DNA of 64,000 nucleotides from JANXSS01 sp040385645 (GTDB lineage Bacteria; Pseudomonadota; Gammaproteobacteria; Burkholderiales; Burkholderiaceae_D). Below the pieces are notes generated by a model. That model was not told where the DNA came from. It did no database searches and saw nothing but the letters and a program-made list of their open reading frames with translations. How positions within the stretch are numbered: position 1 is the stretch's first letter; each line of letters begins with the position of its first letter. Both the position numbers and the translations under genes were made by a program. The stretch lies in contig JAZKGZ010000001.1 of NCBI GenBank assembly GCA_040385645.1, positions 1 to 64,000 of the forward strand, read 5' to 3'. Positions 43,940 to 52,876 of the stretch are shown here, one piece after another.

Positions 43940-45730
43940 ATGGCGTTCCGTATCATTCACCTAGGTATCAGTAGCGAACACGACATGATCGCGGTACGCC
44001 AGCGGGCGCGGGAAATTTCCGCCATGCTCGGCTTCGGTATCCAGGACCAGGTGCGTATTGCCACGGCGGTATCGGAACTGGCTCGTACTGTATTTACGCA
44101 CGCCGCCGGCGGCGATGTCGAATTTTCGCTCGACCATCTGGGGGAGGGTGCCTCGTTACTGGTTGCCATCCGCGGCACGGGCGGCGTTAATTCCGGTTCT
44201 GGCATGGATGAAGCGCTCGCTGCAGCACTGGTCAGTGCCGAGCGGCTAATGGACCAATGCAATGTCGATATCGACAATGGCCGGGGCCAAGTGGTGAGGC
44301 TGCGCAAGACCTTGCCGGCCGAGAGCATACCCACTACGGCCACGCTGCTCGGCATTGCCGACAGCGTCATGCGCAGCCCGATCTCGAGCACGTTCAATGA
44401 AGTGACCCTGCAAAACCGGGAATTGCTCGATACCCTGGCCGAGTTGCGCAGCCGTCAGGAAGATTTGCTGGTACTGACGCAGGAATTGGAAGACACCAAT
44501 CGCGGCGTGGTGGCGCTGTATGCGGAAATCGAAGAAAAAGCCGAGCGGCTGCGGCAAGCCGATGTGCATAAGGATGAGTTTCTGGCGACGCTGGCGCACG
44601 AATTGCGCAACCCGCTGGCACCGATTCGCAACGCCGTGGAAATCATGCGCCGCACGCCATTGCACGATAGCGCCGTTCACGCCAAGGCGCAGCACATCAT
44701 CTCGCGCCAGGTCGACCATCTGGCACGCCTGGTAGACGATCTTTTGGATGTGGCCCGCATATCAAAGGGCAAGATCACCCTGCAGCGCCAACCCACAGCA
44801 TTGGAGACGTTTATCAATCTTGCGGTGGAAACCGCGCAGCCGTTTATCGAGCTGCGGCAGCATCGATTGCATGTAAAACTGCCCGGCGAACCATTGCAAG
44901 TGCTGGGTGACCCGGCGCGGCTGGCGCAGATCGTCGGCAACCTGCTCAACAATGCCGCGAAATACACTGCCAGCGGCGGCCAGATCGATCTCGTTGCCGA
45001 GCGTCTACCGCAGGGAAAATTGCGGATCGTCGTGCGCGACAACGGCATCGGTTTGTCCAGTGAGCGGATCAAGACGGTGTTTACACTTTTTGCTCAAGGC
45101 GAGACTGCGCCAGACCGGGCACAAGACGGTCTCGGTATCGGCCTATCGCTGGTGCAACGTTTGGTGAGCCTGCATGAAGGTGAAATACGGGTGGAAAGCG
45201 CAGGCCGCGGCAAGGGCAGTAGTTTTATCGTCGACCTACCTCTACTGGATGATCTGGGCGCGGGCGCAGCGGCTGCGCCTAGCGCGACGCCTGTTTTAAC
45301 CTCTGCAGAAGCTTTTTCTCCAATGCCAACATCAGACACCGAAGCAAGTGCCAAAACATCGGTAAAAATATTATTGGTCGATGACAACTTCGATTCGGTC
45401 ACCATGACGGCGATGCTGCTAGAAAGTTTTGGGCATACGACCGCAACTGCGCAGGACAGCGTCTCGGCATTGAAGGAAGCCAAACGTATGCTGCCCGACC
45501 TGGTACTGCTCGACATCGGCTTGCCCGGAGTCAACGGTTATGAAGTCGCCCGCATGTTGCGGCGGGAGCCGACATTGCACGCCACCCGCCTGATCGCCGT
45601 TACCGGCTACGGCACCGATGCCGACAAGCAAAAGGCTGTCGATGCCGGCTTCGACCAGCATCTAGTTAAACCCGTCGATCTCGAAGCGCTGATGCGCGCC
45701 GTCGATACCTGCCAAAAAATTTCTACATAG
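43940..45730 (+). CDS. RsbT-like domain fused to histidine kinase and receiver
   Basis: The ATG at 43940 is preferred to the GTG at 43937; the protein is about 596 residues. It has an N-terminal GHKL/RsbT-like domain (about 1-140: VSELARTVFTHAAGG) and a coiled-coil linker. The kinase core has the phospho-His in FLATLAHELRNPLAPIR, LNNAAKYTASGGQ, VRDNGIGL and DGLGIGLSLVQRLV. A Pro/Ala linker leads to a receiver domain with phospho-Asp in LVLLDIGLPGVNGYEVA and the Lys of LVKPVD. It is the output end of the stressosome operon, the place where RsbT release could be converted into phosphotransfer. No DNA-binding domain is present. Confidence 0.88.
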   Translation: MAFRIIHLGISSEHDMIAVRQRAREISAMLGFGIQDQVRIATAVSELARTVFTHAAGGDVEFSLDHLGEGASLLVAIRGTGGVNSGSGMDEALAAALVSAERLMDQCNVDIDNGRGQVVRLRKTLPAESIPTTATLLGIADSVMRSPISSTFNEVTLQNRELLDTLAELRSRQEDLLVLTQELEDTNRGVVALYAEIEEKAERLRQADVHKDEFLATLAHELRNPLAPIRNAVEIMRRTPLHDSAVHAKAQHIISRQVDHLARLVDDLLDVARISKGKITLQRQPTALETFINLAVETAQPFIELRQHRLHVKLPGEPLQVLGDPARLAQIVGNLLNNAAKYTASGGQIDLVAERLPQGKLRIVVRDNGIGLSSERIKTVFTLFAQGETAPDRAQDGLGIGLSLVQRLVSLHEGEIRVESAGRGKGSSFIVDLPLLDDLGAGAAAAPSATPVLTSAEAFSPMPTSDTEASAKTSVKILLVDDNFDSVTMTAMLLESFGHTTATAQDSVSALKEAKRMLPDLVLLDIGLPGVNGYEVARMLRREPTLHATRLIAVTGYGTDADKQKAVDAGFDQHLVKPVDLEALMRAVDTCQKIST

Positions 45731-45865
45731 TAAGTAATATCGACAGAGATGTAACGTTTACGCATCTCGTATTAAAAATTCGAAATATTTTTGTAGGACA
45801 ACGCGCCAAGCCGCGTAAAAGAGTGCATGCTCCGGAAAATCAAATTTATTTGAGAAATTTTCTCC

Positions 45866-46366
45866 GTGGCATCTTTGAATTTGCCGAACAAAATGATTCA
45901 GCAAGCTACAAAAATTCGGCTTCATGCGCCCGCTACGAGCGCATGTCACTACGGCTTCACGTTGATCGAGCTGATCGTAACCATCGCCATCGTCGGTATT
46001 TTGGCGTCGATCGCCGTACCGACTTACCAAGACTACGTCATGCGCGCCAAGTTACCTGAAGCCGGCACTCGGCTTACCAGCATCCACGCCAAGATGGAGC
46101 AGGGGTATCAGGACAAACAATTCTACGACCTGGATCACTGCAACCGAAGCGCCGGTAAAAGTTTTACTTTTACTTGCACGCTGGGTCAGGGTGCTAAACC
46201 GCAAACCTTCGTCGCTGCCGCCGACGGCATCGTTGCTGCCGGTACCGACAAATTTCGCTATGTGATTACGCATACCGGCAACCGCGATACGGTCACGGTG
46301 CCGGATGCCACGTGGGGGACCCCTGGGCTGGGATGCTGGATCACTAAAAAGGGCGGTGTATGTTGA
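45866..46366 (+). CDS. pilE: type IV pilin PilE-like
   Basis: GTG at 45866 gives 166 residues; an ATG at 45893 is an equally good start. The prepilin peptidase site and N-terminal helix read [20 protein letters not shown], with Phe+1 and Glu+5. The globular domain has four Cys, two of them at the end ([13 protein letters not shown]), forming the disulfide-bounded D region. In this operon type, PilE is a minor pilin at the tip rather than the main subunit. It overlaps fimT. Confidence 0.9.
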   Translation: MASLNLPNKMIQQATKIRLHAPATSACHYGFTLIELIVTIAIVGILASIAVPTYQDYVMRAKLPEAGTRLTSIHAKMEQGYQDKQFYDLDHCNRSAGKSFTFTCTLGQGAKPQTFVAAADGIVAAGTDKFRYVITHTGNRDTVTVPDATWGTPGLGCWITKKGGVC

Positions 46367-46989
46367 GGCTTACGCATTCCGGTATCAACTCGGAGACGAA
46401 CGGTTTTTCGCTGATCGAATGCATGGTCGCCTGTGCGGTGTTTGCAATCTTGTCTTTGCTGGCGATGCCCAGCTTCAGCTCGGCGATCCGGGATGCGCAA
46501 GTGCGCACGGCAGCTCAATCTTTGATCGGCAGCTTGCAACTGGCGCGGGCTGAATCGATCCGCCGCAACGGCCCGGTGATGCTTGTGCTGAAGAACGAGC
46601 TTGGCGGTGCGACAAAGCCGGGCGGTACCGATTGGACGATCCTGGCAGACGATCAAAAAACCCCCGGTGTACCGAATTACACGGTCGAAGTGCAAAAGCG
46701 TAGTGGCTTAGAAGGCTCGCCGCAAGCGCGCGTGGGTGCGCGTACGACCAATGATTTTGCTACCACGGCCATGCCCGGCGCCAACTTGCCGGCTGCTATT
46801 ACGTTCACTAGCCTTGGCCGGCTGGCCATGCCGCCAGGTACATCCAGCGCACCGATCTTGCAGATCGATGTCGTGCATGCACAAAGTACCGATGCCCGGC
46901 GGCTAAGCATCAGCCTGACGCCCGGCGGGCAAATCCGCTTGTGCGATCCCGCCGTCGCCCTTGCTGCCAATCCGCAAGGTTGCGCATGA
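46360..46989 (+). CDS. fimT: FimT/FimU (GspH-family) minor pilin
   Basis: This 209-residue protein has the cleavage site [18 protein letters not shown], with Glu+5. A GspH-type body includes [28 protein letters not shown] and the terminal [13 protein letters not shown]ys motif. It is part of the minor-pilin tip complex that primes pilus assembly. Both ends overlap neighbours. Confidence 0.92.
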   Translation: MLRLTHSGINSETNGFSLIECMVACAVFAILSLLAMPSFSSAIRDAQVRTAAQSLIGSLQLARAESIRRNGPVMLVLKNELGGATKPGGTDWTILADDQKTPGVPNYTVEVQKRSGLEGSPQARVGARTTNDFATTAMPGANLPAAITFTSLGRLAMPPGTSSAPILQIDVVHAQSTDARRLSISLTPGGQIRLCDPAVALAANPQGCA

Positions 46990-47501
46990 ACGCACACCAC
47001 ATGGCCGACGAAGCCGGCTTTTCCTTGCTCGAATGTATGCTGGCGCTATTGATCGTCACGCTCGGTATCGTCGGTTTGATGAGCTTGCAAGGCAATAGCA
47101 TCATCGCCGTGCACGAGGCCAAGATGCGCTCGGACGCCGGTTTGCTGGCGAATGAAATGATCGGGTTGCTGTGGGTTGACCGGCTCAACCTGGCAAACTA
47201 CGCGCTCAATCCCGCGTCGGCCAGCTGTACCACTAACGGTACCAGTGGCAGTAGTGGTAGCAGCGGTACTGGCGGCTCCGGCGCGGGCGGCGGCCCCACC
47301 GGCCCCGGTAGTAATTCCACATCCAACGCCGTGGTGGCAAGCTGGGAGAGTCGAATCGCCGAAGCATTGCCGGGCGCGAGTGCCTACGCGCAATCGATCA
47401 CCATCGGTAACGGTAACGTGGTCACGATCATGCTTTGCTGGCGCGGTCCGCAGGATACCGCTCCCCGCACCTATACGACCGTTTCCCAGATTCAAGGGTA
47501 G
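46986..47501 (+). CDS. pilV: PilV minor pilin
   Basis: The start is the ATG at 46986 overlapping the fimT stop (ATGA); the open frame extends upstream inside fimT. The 171-residue protein has the site EAGFSLLECMLALLIVTLG and the PilV-typical continuation LMSLQGNSI. A Gly/Ser/Thr loop (about residues 83-115) interrupts the body. The C-terminal ITIGNGNVVTIMLCW is typical of the family. It is a component of the PilVWX-Y1 tip complex. Confidence 0.9.
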   Translation: MNAHHMADEAGFSLLECMLALLIVTLGIVGLMSLQGNSIIAVHEAKMRSDAGLLANEMIGLLWVDRLNLANYALNPASASCTTNGTSGSSGSSGTGGSGAGGGPTGPGSNSTSNAVVASWESRIAEALPGASAYAQSITIGNGNVVTIMLCWRGPQDTAPRTYTTVSQIQG

Positions 47502-47509
47502 GGCGGCAT

Positions 47510-48559
47510 ATGCGTAATGCTGGCTTTACCCTGGTGGAGTTGATGGTCGGTCTGGCTATCGGATTGCTGGTAATTTTGGTGATCTTTAAAGTTGCGACAA
47601 ATTTCGAAGGGCAAAAGCGCACCACGACAGAGGGTGCCGGGGCCCAGGAGAACGGTCTATATGTGATCACGACGTTGGAGCGTGATATTCGTATGGCTGG
47701 GTGGGGCACGAGTGCCACGCCACTGCTAGGCTGTAACGGCACGGTCAACAGCGTATTTCGAGGCGCACCGATCGCTGGTTTTTCATTAATGCCGGTGCAA
47801 ATCACCCACAACGGCACCGGGCCGGACACCATCGCCGTTACGTCCGGCACCGGTATGCTGGCCAGCACCGCCAATGAAGTGACAGCCGTCGGTGCCAGTG
47901 GTAACGGCACGTTGAACGTTGCGTCCGCGGTCGGCTTTCAAGATAACGATATGGTGATCGTGGCCAACCCGGACGGTACCTGTACCTTCGGCCAGGTCAC
48001 GCAGGTGGATACGGTGGGTAACGCTATCGGACGTGGCACCGGATCAAACTTCAATCCGGCACCGTCGGTTCGCGCCACTTGGCCGGCCGAACAGGTCGGC
48101 GCGAAAATTTACGACTTGGGAAATCTGGTACGTCGTACCTACCGACTCGACCCCAGCGACGCCACGCTACGCTCGCAAGAGCTGGCTGCGCCTAGCGCGC
48201 TGAGCCTGGCCGACAATATCGTCAGCATCAAGGCGCAGTACGGTATTGCAGGCGCGGACCCTGCTGCGCAATCGGTGGAAAACTGGGTCAATGCCACCGG
48301 TATCTGGGCTGCGCCTGGGCCTGCCGAGATTTCACGCATCAAGGCCGTGCGCTTGTTTGTCGTCGCTCGCAGCCCGATACGTGAAAAGCCCGACGTCGGC
48401 GGTGCCTGTTCTACGACGGCGGTAGCGCCCAAACCCTCCTGGGCCGATGGCGACGCCGTGACGATCGATCTATCCGCAAATGTTCAATGGCAGTGTTTTC
48501 GGTATAAATCTTTCCAGGCGATCGTACCGCTGCGTAATGTGCTGTGGGGCGCGACGTGA
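47510..48559 (+). CDS. pilW: PilW minor pilin
   Basis: The start is the ATG at 47510, nine bases after the pilV stop. The 349-residue protein has the site NAGFTLVELMVGLAIGLLVI and the family segment ENGLYVITTLERDIRMAGWG. The body is a large beta domain and the end contains FRYKSFQAIVPLRNVLW. It overlaps pilX by four bases (GTGA). Confidence 0.92.
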   Translation: MRNAGFTLVELMVGLAIGLLVILVIFKVATNFEGQKRTTTEGAGAQENGLYVITTLERDIRMAGWGTSATPLLGCNGTVNSVFRGAPIAGFSLMPVQITHNGTGPDTIAVTSGTGMLASTANEVTAVGASGNGTLNVASAVGFQDNDMVIVANPDGTCTFGQVTQVDTVGNAIGRGTGSNFNPAPSVRATWPAEQVGAKIYDLGNLVRRTYRLDPSDATLRSQELAAPSALSLADNIVSIKAQYGIAGADPAAQSVENWVNATGIWAAPGPAEISRIKAVRLFVVARSPIREKPDVGGACSTTAVAPKPSWADGDAVTIDLSANVQWQCFRYKSFQAIVPLRNVLWGAT

Positions 48560-49209
48560 AGCGTTTGCATCGGCGCTCGCATCATGCGTGTACCGAACGT
48601 AGCGAACAACGCGGCATTGTGTTGTTCGTGGCGCTCATCGCGCTGGTGCTGTTGGGCGTGGCGTCGATCGCGCTGGTACGCACCTTCGGCGCAGGTGCCA
48701 GCATTTCTGGCAATATCGCCTTCAAGCAGGCAGCTACGCAAGCCGGCGACATCGGCGTGGAACTGGCATTCAATGCCTTGAAAACCTCGATTCTGCCGGC
48801 CAAAGCGGAAACCAACATCCCATTTCAGTACTACGCGCTGATGCAACCGTCGGACGCCGCCGGCGTGCCGCGGCCGAAGGTCGGCGGTGTCGCCAGGCCC
48901 ATCGATTGGAAAACCTATCCTTGTTATGGTGCCAATGCCGACCCGGCACAGCCGCCCATCCAGTGCGACGATGAATCCAGTTACCGCATTCAATACGTGA
49001 TCGACCGGCAGTGCGTGAGCCCGAGCGATACGCTGCCGGTGGCCGATATCGACAAGCAATGCATTATCGGTCCGGGCGAGGATATCGGCAGCCACCGCGC
49101 CGGTAACGTCGTATTCGCCCCGCCAGCGACGGTTTTTTATCGCGTGACGGTCAATATTCGTGGCCCGCGCAATACGACCAGTCTGGTTCAGGCTTCGCTC
49201 GCTTTTTAA
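48556..49209 (+). CDS. pilX: PilX minor pilin
   Basis: The start is the GTG at 48556 overlapping the pilW stop. The protein is about 217 residues. The Gly-ended leader and helix read SEQRGIVLFVALIALVLLGV, without Glu+5, as usual for PilX. A helix with Ala/Gln/Thr (FKQAATQAGDIGVELAFNAL) follows and the C-terminus is VNIRGPRNTTSLVQASLAF. It is the tip partner that recruits PilY1. Confidence 0.9.
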   Translation: MKRLHRRSHHACTERSEQRGIVLFVALIALVLLGVASIALVRTFGAGASISGNIAFKQAATQAGDIGVELAFNALKTSILPAKAETNIPFQYYALMQPSDAAGVPRPKVGGVARPIDWKTYPCYGANADPAQPPIQCDDESSYRIQYVIDRQCVSPSDTLPVADIDKQCIIGPGEDIGSHRAGNVVFAPPATVFYRVTVNIRGPRNTTSLVQASLAF

Positions 49210-49223
49210 TTGAGGAATAGATT

Positions 49224-52200
49224 ATGAACGACCGCGCCGTTATTTTGGTATCACCGCGCACGGTGGCCCTTCTGATGGCAGCCGCGCAGGCTTTGTCGCC
49301 TGCGGCTGCACAGGCGGCTTCGACCGACCTGGCCGACGTACCGATTTCAGCGCGCAGCAATGTGCCACCGAATCTGCTTTTCACGCTGGATAATTCGGGC
49401 AGCATGGAGCTTGCCTACATGCCGGAAGAAGCTATGTCGGTCGCTGGCCCGGCAGGTAGGCGTGAGGTGTTCGTACGCAAGAATTGTTTTAAGAATGCGT
49501 GGTTCAACAAGATGTACTACGACCCGGCGCTAACGTACCGGACTGCGAAAACAGCAGCCGGAGCCTCGTATCCAAATGCGAATTTCAACGCCGCCTATCC
49601 CAACCCGTTCGATACCGGATACGCATATTCCATCACCGGTGCGGGTGCCTATTACGGCGCGCCGCATTTCGCCTATGAATTCGAAGGGCCGGCAGTAACC
49701 GGCCCGATCGACCTGGCACAACATTTTCAGGCGATGTTCGACGGCGGTGGCTACGACGACTGGGACAAGTACGAGTATTACGACGATCGGCAACCTGCCT
49801 ATTACTATGTATACAAAGGCCCCAAACCCAACGACGCGGATAAGCCATTTTGTCACGACGACGGCGATTATCGCAAAGTCGTCGTGTCGGCGACTTCCGG
49901 ACCCGGTGGTACCGACGAACGGACGAATTTTGCAAACTGGTTTTCTTTCTACCGCATGCGCATGCTGGCGATGAAAACCGGCCTCAGCCGTACCTTCACA
50001 AACCTGGACGGTCGTTATCGCGTCGGGTTTTCTACGATTAACAACAGCAGCGGCACCATGAATACCGGCGACGATTTTTTCATCCCGGTAGATGGCTTCG
50101 ATGGCGTTCATCGCAGCCTTTGGTATGACAAGGTGTTTTCCATCAAACCCAGCGGCGGCACACCTTTAGCCGAGGCGATGCGTCGGGCTGGCGAATATTT
50201 CAAGAACGGCAGAATGCCTGGCTCGGCGTTGCTGACCGACCCAGTGCAACTCGCCTGCCAGCGTAACTACCTAATTCTCGCAACCGACGGATATGCGAAC
50301 AAGCCACCGAGCGTGCCGATCGGAAATCACGACGGTGTCGTGCCTGCCTTGCCGGCACCGGTACCGATGGACCCGGTCGCGAATGCACCATTGATCCCTG
50401 GAACGCGTTTTCCGCCACCATTCAGCGAGGGCGCCCGCGCTTCGAACGACAGCCTGGCCGATATTGCAATGAAATACTGGATCGGCAATTCGCGCCCGAC
50501 GATGGGCCTGTACGTGCCGGCCACCGAGAACGATCCGGCAACCTGGCAGCATATGACCACATTTGCCATCGGTATGGGGGTCAGTGGCGAACTGCCCTAT
50601 ACCAAGGCGACTTACGACAAACTGTTGAAGGGTACGGAAAACTGGCCCTACCCGGTGCTCGATACCAATAGCGAGATCGATAGCCTGTGGCACGCAGCGG
50701 TCAATGGTCACGGCAAATATTTCAACGCCAATAATGCTGCAACGCTCGAAACGGCACTGGCGGATTCGATTGCCGAAATCGTCGGCGGGGTGGGCTCGGG
50801 CGGTTCCGCAGCGGTAAGTAACCCCAACGTCACGGCTACCGATAACCTGTCTTTCATTACCAGCTATGAATCCGGGCGCTGGAGTGGCGACTTGAAAGCA
50901 TTCGCTATCGATGCCGCGACCGGTATGGTCAATACCTCGTCACCGGTTTGGCCGGCCAGTGCCCAGACCCAGCTCGACAAGCGCGATTGGGCTACCCGCA
51001 ACATCGCCACTTACTCCGGTACGGCTGGTATCGCCTTTACCGCAGCATCGCTCACGACGGCACAATTGGCCCGGCTACATTCCCCGGCACAGTCCTCCAG
51101 TACTTCTTTCAACAGTTCCGCCGGGACCAACGATGCCGCCAAAGTGATCGAGTTTCTACGCGGCGATGTCTCGCTGGAAGACATCGATTATCGTGCCCGC
51201 CTACACCGGTTGGGCGATATCGTGAATGCCGACCCGGTATTCGTCGGTCCGCCCTCGGCCAATTATTCCGATGCGGGTTATGCCGCATTCAAGGCGCGGC
51301 ACGCCAGCCGTGCAAAAATGGTGTACCAAGGTGCCAACGACGGCATGCTGCACGCTTTCAACGCCACCACCGGTGCCGAGCAATTTGCGTACGTGCCGGG
51401 GTTGCTGATCAACGAACCCTATGTAATGAAAAACTCGGGCATAAATTTTCCAGGCACCAGTGCGCTGGTAAATCTATCGCGACAGTCCGGCTTCATGCAT
51501 CGTTACTATGTCGATGGCACGCCAGTGGTGGCCGATATCGATCTTGCCAAAACCCAGGGCGGCAATGGAGCAGGCAATTGGATCACATTGCTGGTCGGTG
51601 GCTTGAACAAGGGCGGGCGTGGTTATTACGCTTTGGACGTGAGCGATCCGACATCGGTGGTCAGCGACGCCATCGCAGCGAATCGCGTGAAATGGGAATT
51701 CCCGAACGCTGCGACGGCTGCAGTGGTGGCGAAAAATATCGGTAACAGTTACGGCAAACCGGTCACCGTCAAAACGGCAGCGGCGGGTTGGGTAACCCTG
51801 GCGACCTCGGGTTACAACAACGGTGGCGATACCGGTGGCGATGGCCAGGGTCATCTGTTCGTGCTCAATGCCGCCAACGGCAATCTGATCGCCGACCTGC
51901 CGACTGGTGCCGGCGACAGCGTGACACCCAGCGGTCTCGCGCAATTGAGCGCCTACGTAAAAACCGGCAATGTCGATAGCACCACCGATTATGTCTACGG
52001 CGGCGATCTGTTGGGCAATCTATGGCGCTTCGATTTGTCCGGCCCGACGACGGCGAGTTGGAATATCAAACGCCTGGCGACTCTGGTCGATGCATCCGGC
52101 AAGCCGCAGCCGATCACGACCGCGCCAGAGTTGGCCAATGTCGGTGCGGTGCGGACGGTGTATGTGGGCACCGGACGGTTCTACGGTGTGACCGACCTGC

Positions 52201-52748
52201 CCAATGCGCCAGGTGCAACAGGTGCCGCATTACAGCCGCAAACGCTGTATGGTCTGGTTGATAACGCCACCGCCACGCCGACGATCACACCCTTGCGCAG
52301 CAATCTGGTAGCTCAGACGCTCACTGTAAACGGTGCGGTGGCTGTCGCCAGTGCCAACGAAGTCGATCTCAGCACCATGAAAGGTTGGTATATCGACTTG
52401 CCGCACAAAGGCGAGCGCTCGGTGTCGAGCGCCAGTGTGGCATTGGGAGCGGTATCGTTTGCTACCAACATCCCGACGGTCGATGTGTGCGGCACCGGTG
52501 GCAGTTCATGGCTGTATGTACTCGATTACAAGACCGGCGGTTTTATCACCGACCCGAACGTTACCTGGTCGGGAAAATTTATCAACAACAGCCTGGCCAG
52601 CCGGCCGACGCTGACGCGTCTGAAAGATGGCAGGCTGGTGCATTTGATTCGTACCAACGATGCCAAAACTGTCACGATCGTGCCGCCGGTGCCGCAAAAA
52701 ACATTCAAGGGTCGCCGGCTGCTTTGGAAAGAAATCGTGACAAATTGA
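49224..52748 (+). CDS. pilY1: PilY1 pilus-tip adhesin
   Basis: The protein is 1,174 residues. A signal peptide (residues 1-33) precedes a VWA-like region starting with a MIDAS motif DNSGSM at 56-61. The C-terminal half is the PilY1 beta-propeller, with RMVYQGANDG-like and WRFDL elements (AKMVYQGANDGMLHAFNA, YVYGGDLLGNLWRFDLSG, VYVGTGRFYG). It is calcium-modulated in the Pseudomonas relative. It acts at the pilus tip and outside the cell in adhesion and surface sensing. GAGG precedes the ATG, 14 bases after pilX. The length is typical. Confidence 0.94.
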   Translation: MNDRAVILVSPRTVALLMAAAQALSPAAAQAASTDLADVPISARSNVPPNLLFTLDNSGSMELAYMPEEAMSVAGPAGRREVFVRKNCFKNAWFNKMYYDPALTYRTAKTAAGASYPNANFNAAYPNPFDTGYAYSITGAGAYYGAPHFAYEFEGPAVTGPIDLAQHFQAMFDGGGYDDWDKYEYYDDRQPAYYYVYKGPKPNDADKPFCHDDGDYRKVVVSATSGPGGTDERTNFANWFSFYRMRMLAMKTGLSRTFTNLDGRYRVGFSTINNSSGTMNTGDDFFIPVDGFDGVHRSLWYDKVFSIKPSGGTPLAEAMRRAGEYFKNGRMPGSALLTDPVQLACQRNYLILATDGYANKPPSVPIGNHDGVVPALPAPVPMDPVANAPLIPGTRFPPPFSEGARASNDSLADIAMKYWIGNSRPTMGLYVPATENDPATWQHMTTFAIGMGVSGELPYTKATYDKLLKGTENWPYPVLDTNSEIDSLWHAAVNGHGKYFNANNAATLETALADSIAEIVGGVGSGGSAAVSNPNVTATDNLSFITSYESGRWSGDLKAFAIDAATGMVNTSSPVWPASAQTQLDKRDWATRNIATYSGTAGIAFTAASLTTAQLARLHSPAQSSSTSFNSSAGTNDAAKVIEFLRGDVSLEDIDYRARLHRLGDIVNADPVFVGPPSANYSDAGYAAFKARHASRAKMVYQGANDGMLHAFNATTGAEQFAYVPGLLINEPYVMKNSGINFPGTSALVNLSRQSGFMHRYYVDGTPVVADIDLAKTQGGNGAGNWITLLVGGLNKGGRGYYALDVSDPTSVVSDAIAANRVKWEFPNAATAAVVAKNIGNSYGKPVTVKTAAAGWVTLATSGYNNGGDTGGDGQGHLFVLNAANGNLIADLPTGAGDSVTPSGLAQLSAYVKTGNVDSTTDYVYGGDLLGNLWRFDLSGPTTASWNIKRLATLVDASGKPQPITTAPELANVGAVRTVYVGTGRFYGVTDLPNAPGATGAALQPQTLYGLVDNATATPTITPLRSNLVAQTLTVNGAVAVASANEVDLSTMKGWYIDLPHKGERSVSSASVALGAVSFATNIPTVDVCGTGGSSWLYVLDYKTGGFITDPNVTWSGKFINNSLASRPTLTRLKDGRLVHLIRTNDAKTVTIVPPVPQKTFKGRRLLWKEIVTN

Positions 52749-52876
52749 TCTACACAATTTAACAAGAGCGGCGATAAGAAAATGGTGCGTGTGTTGTTGC
52801 CATATGTAAATTATTAATACGAATCCTCATATTATGTAGCCATACAGCAACCAACCGTTGCTTTCAGGGAATGATA

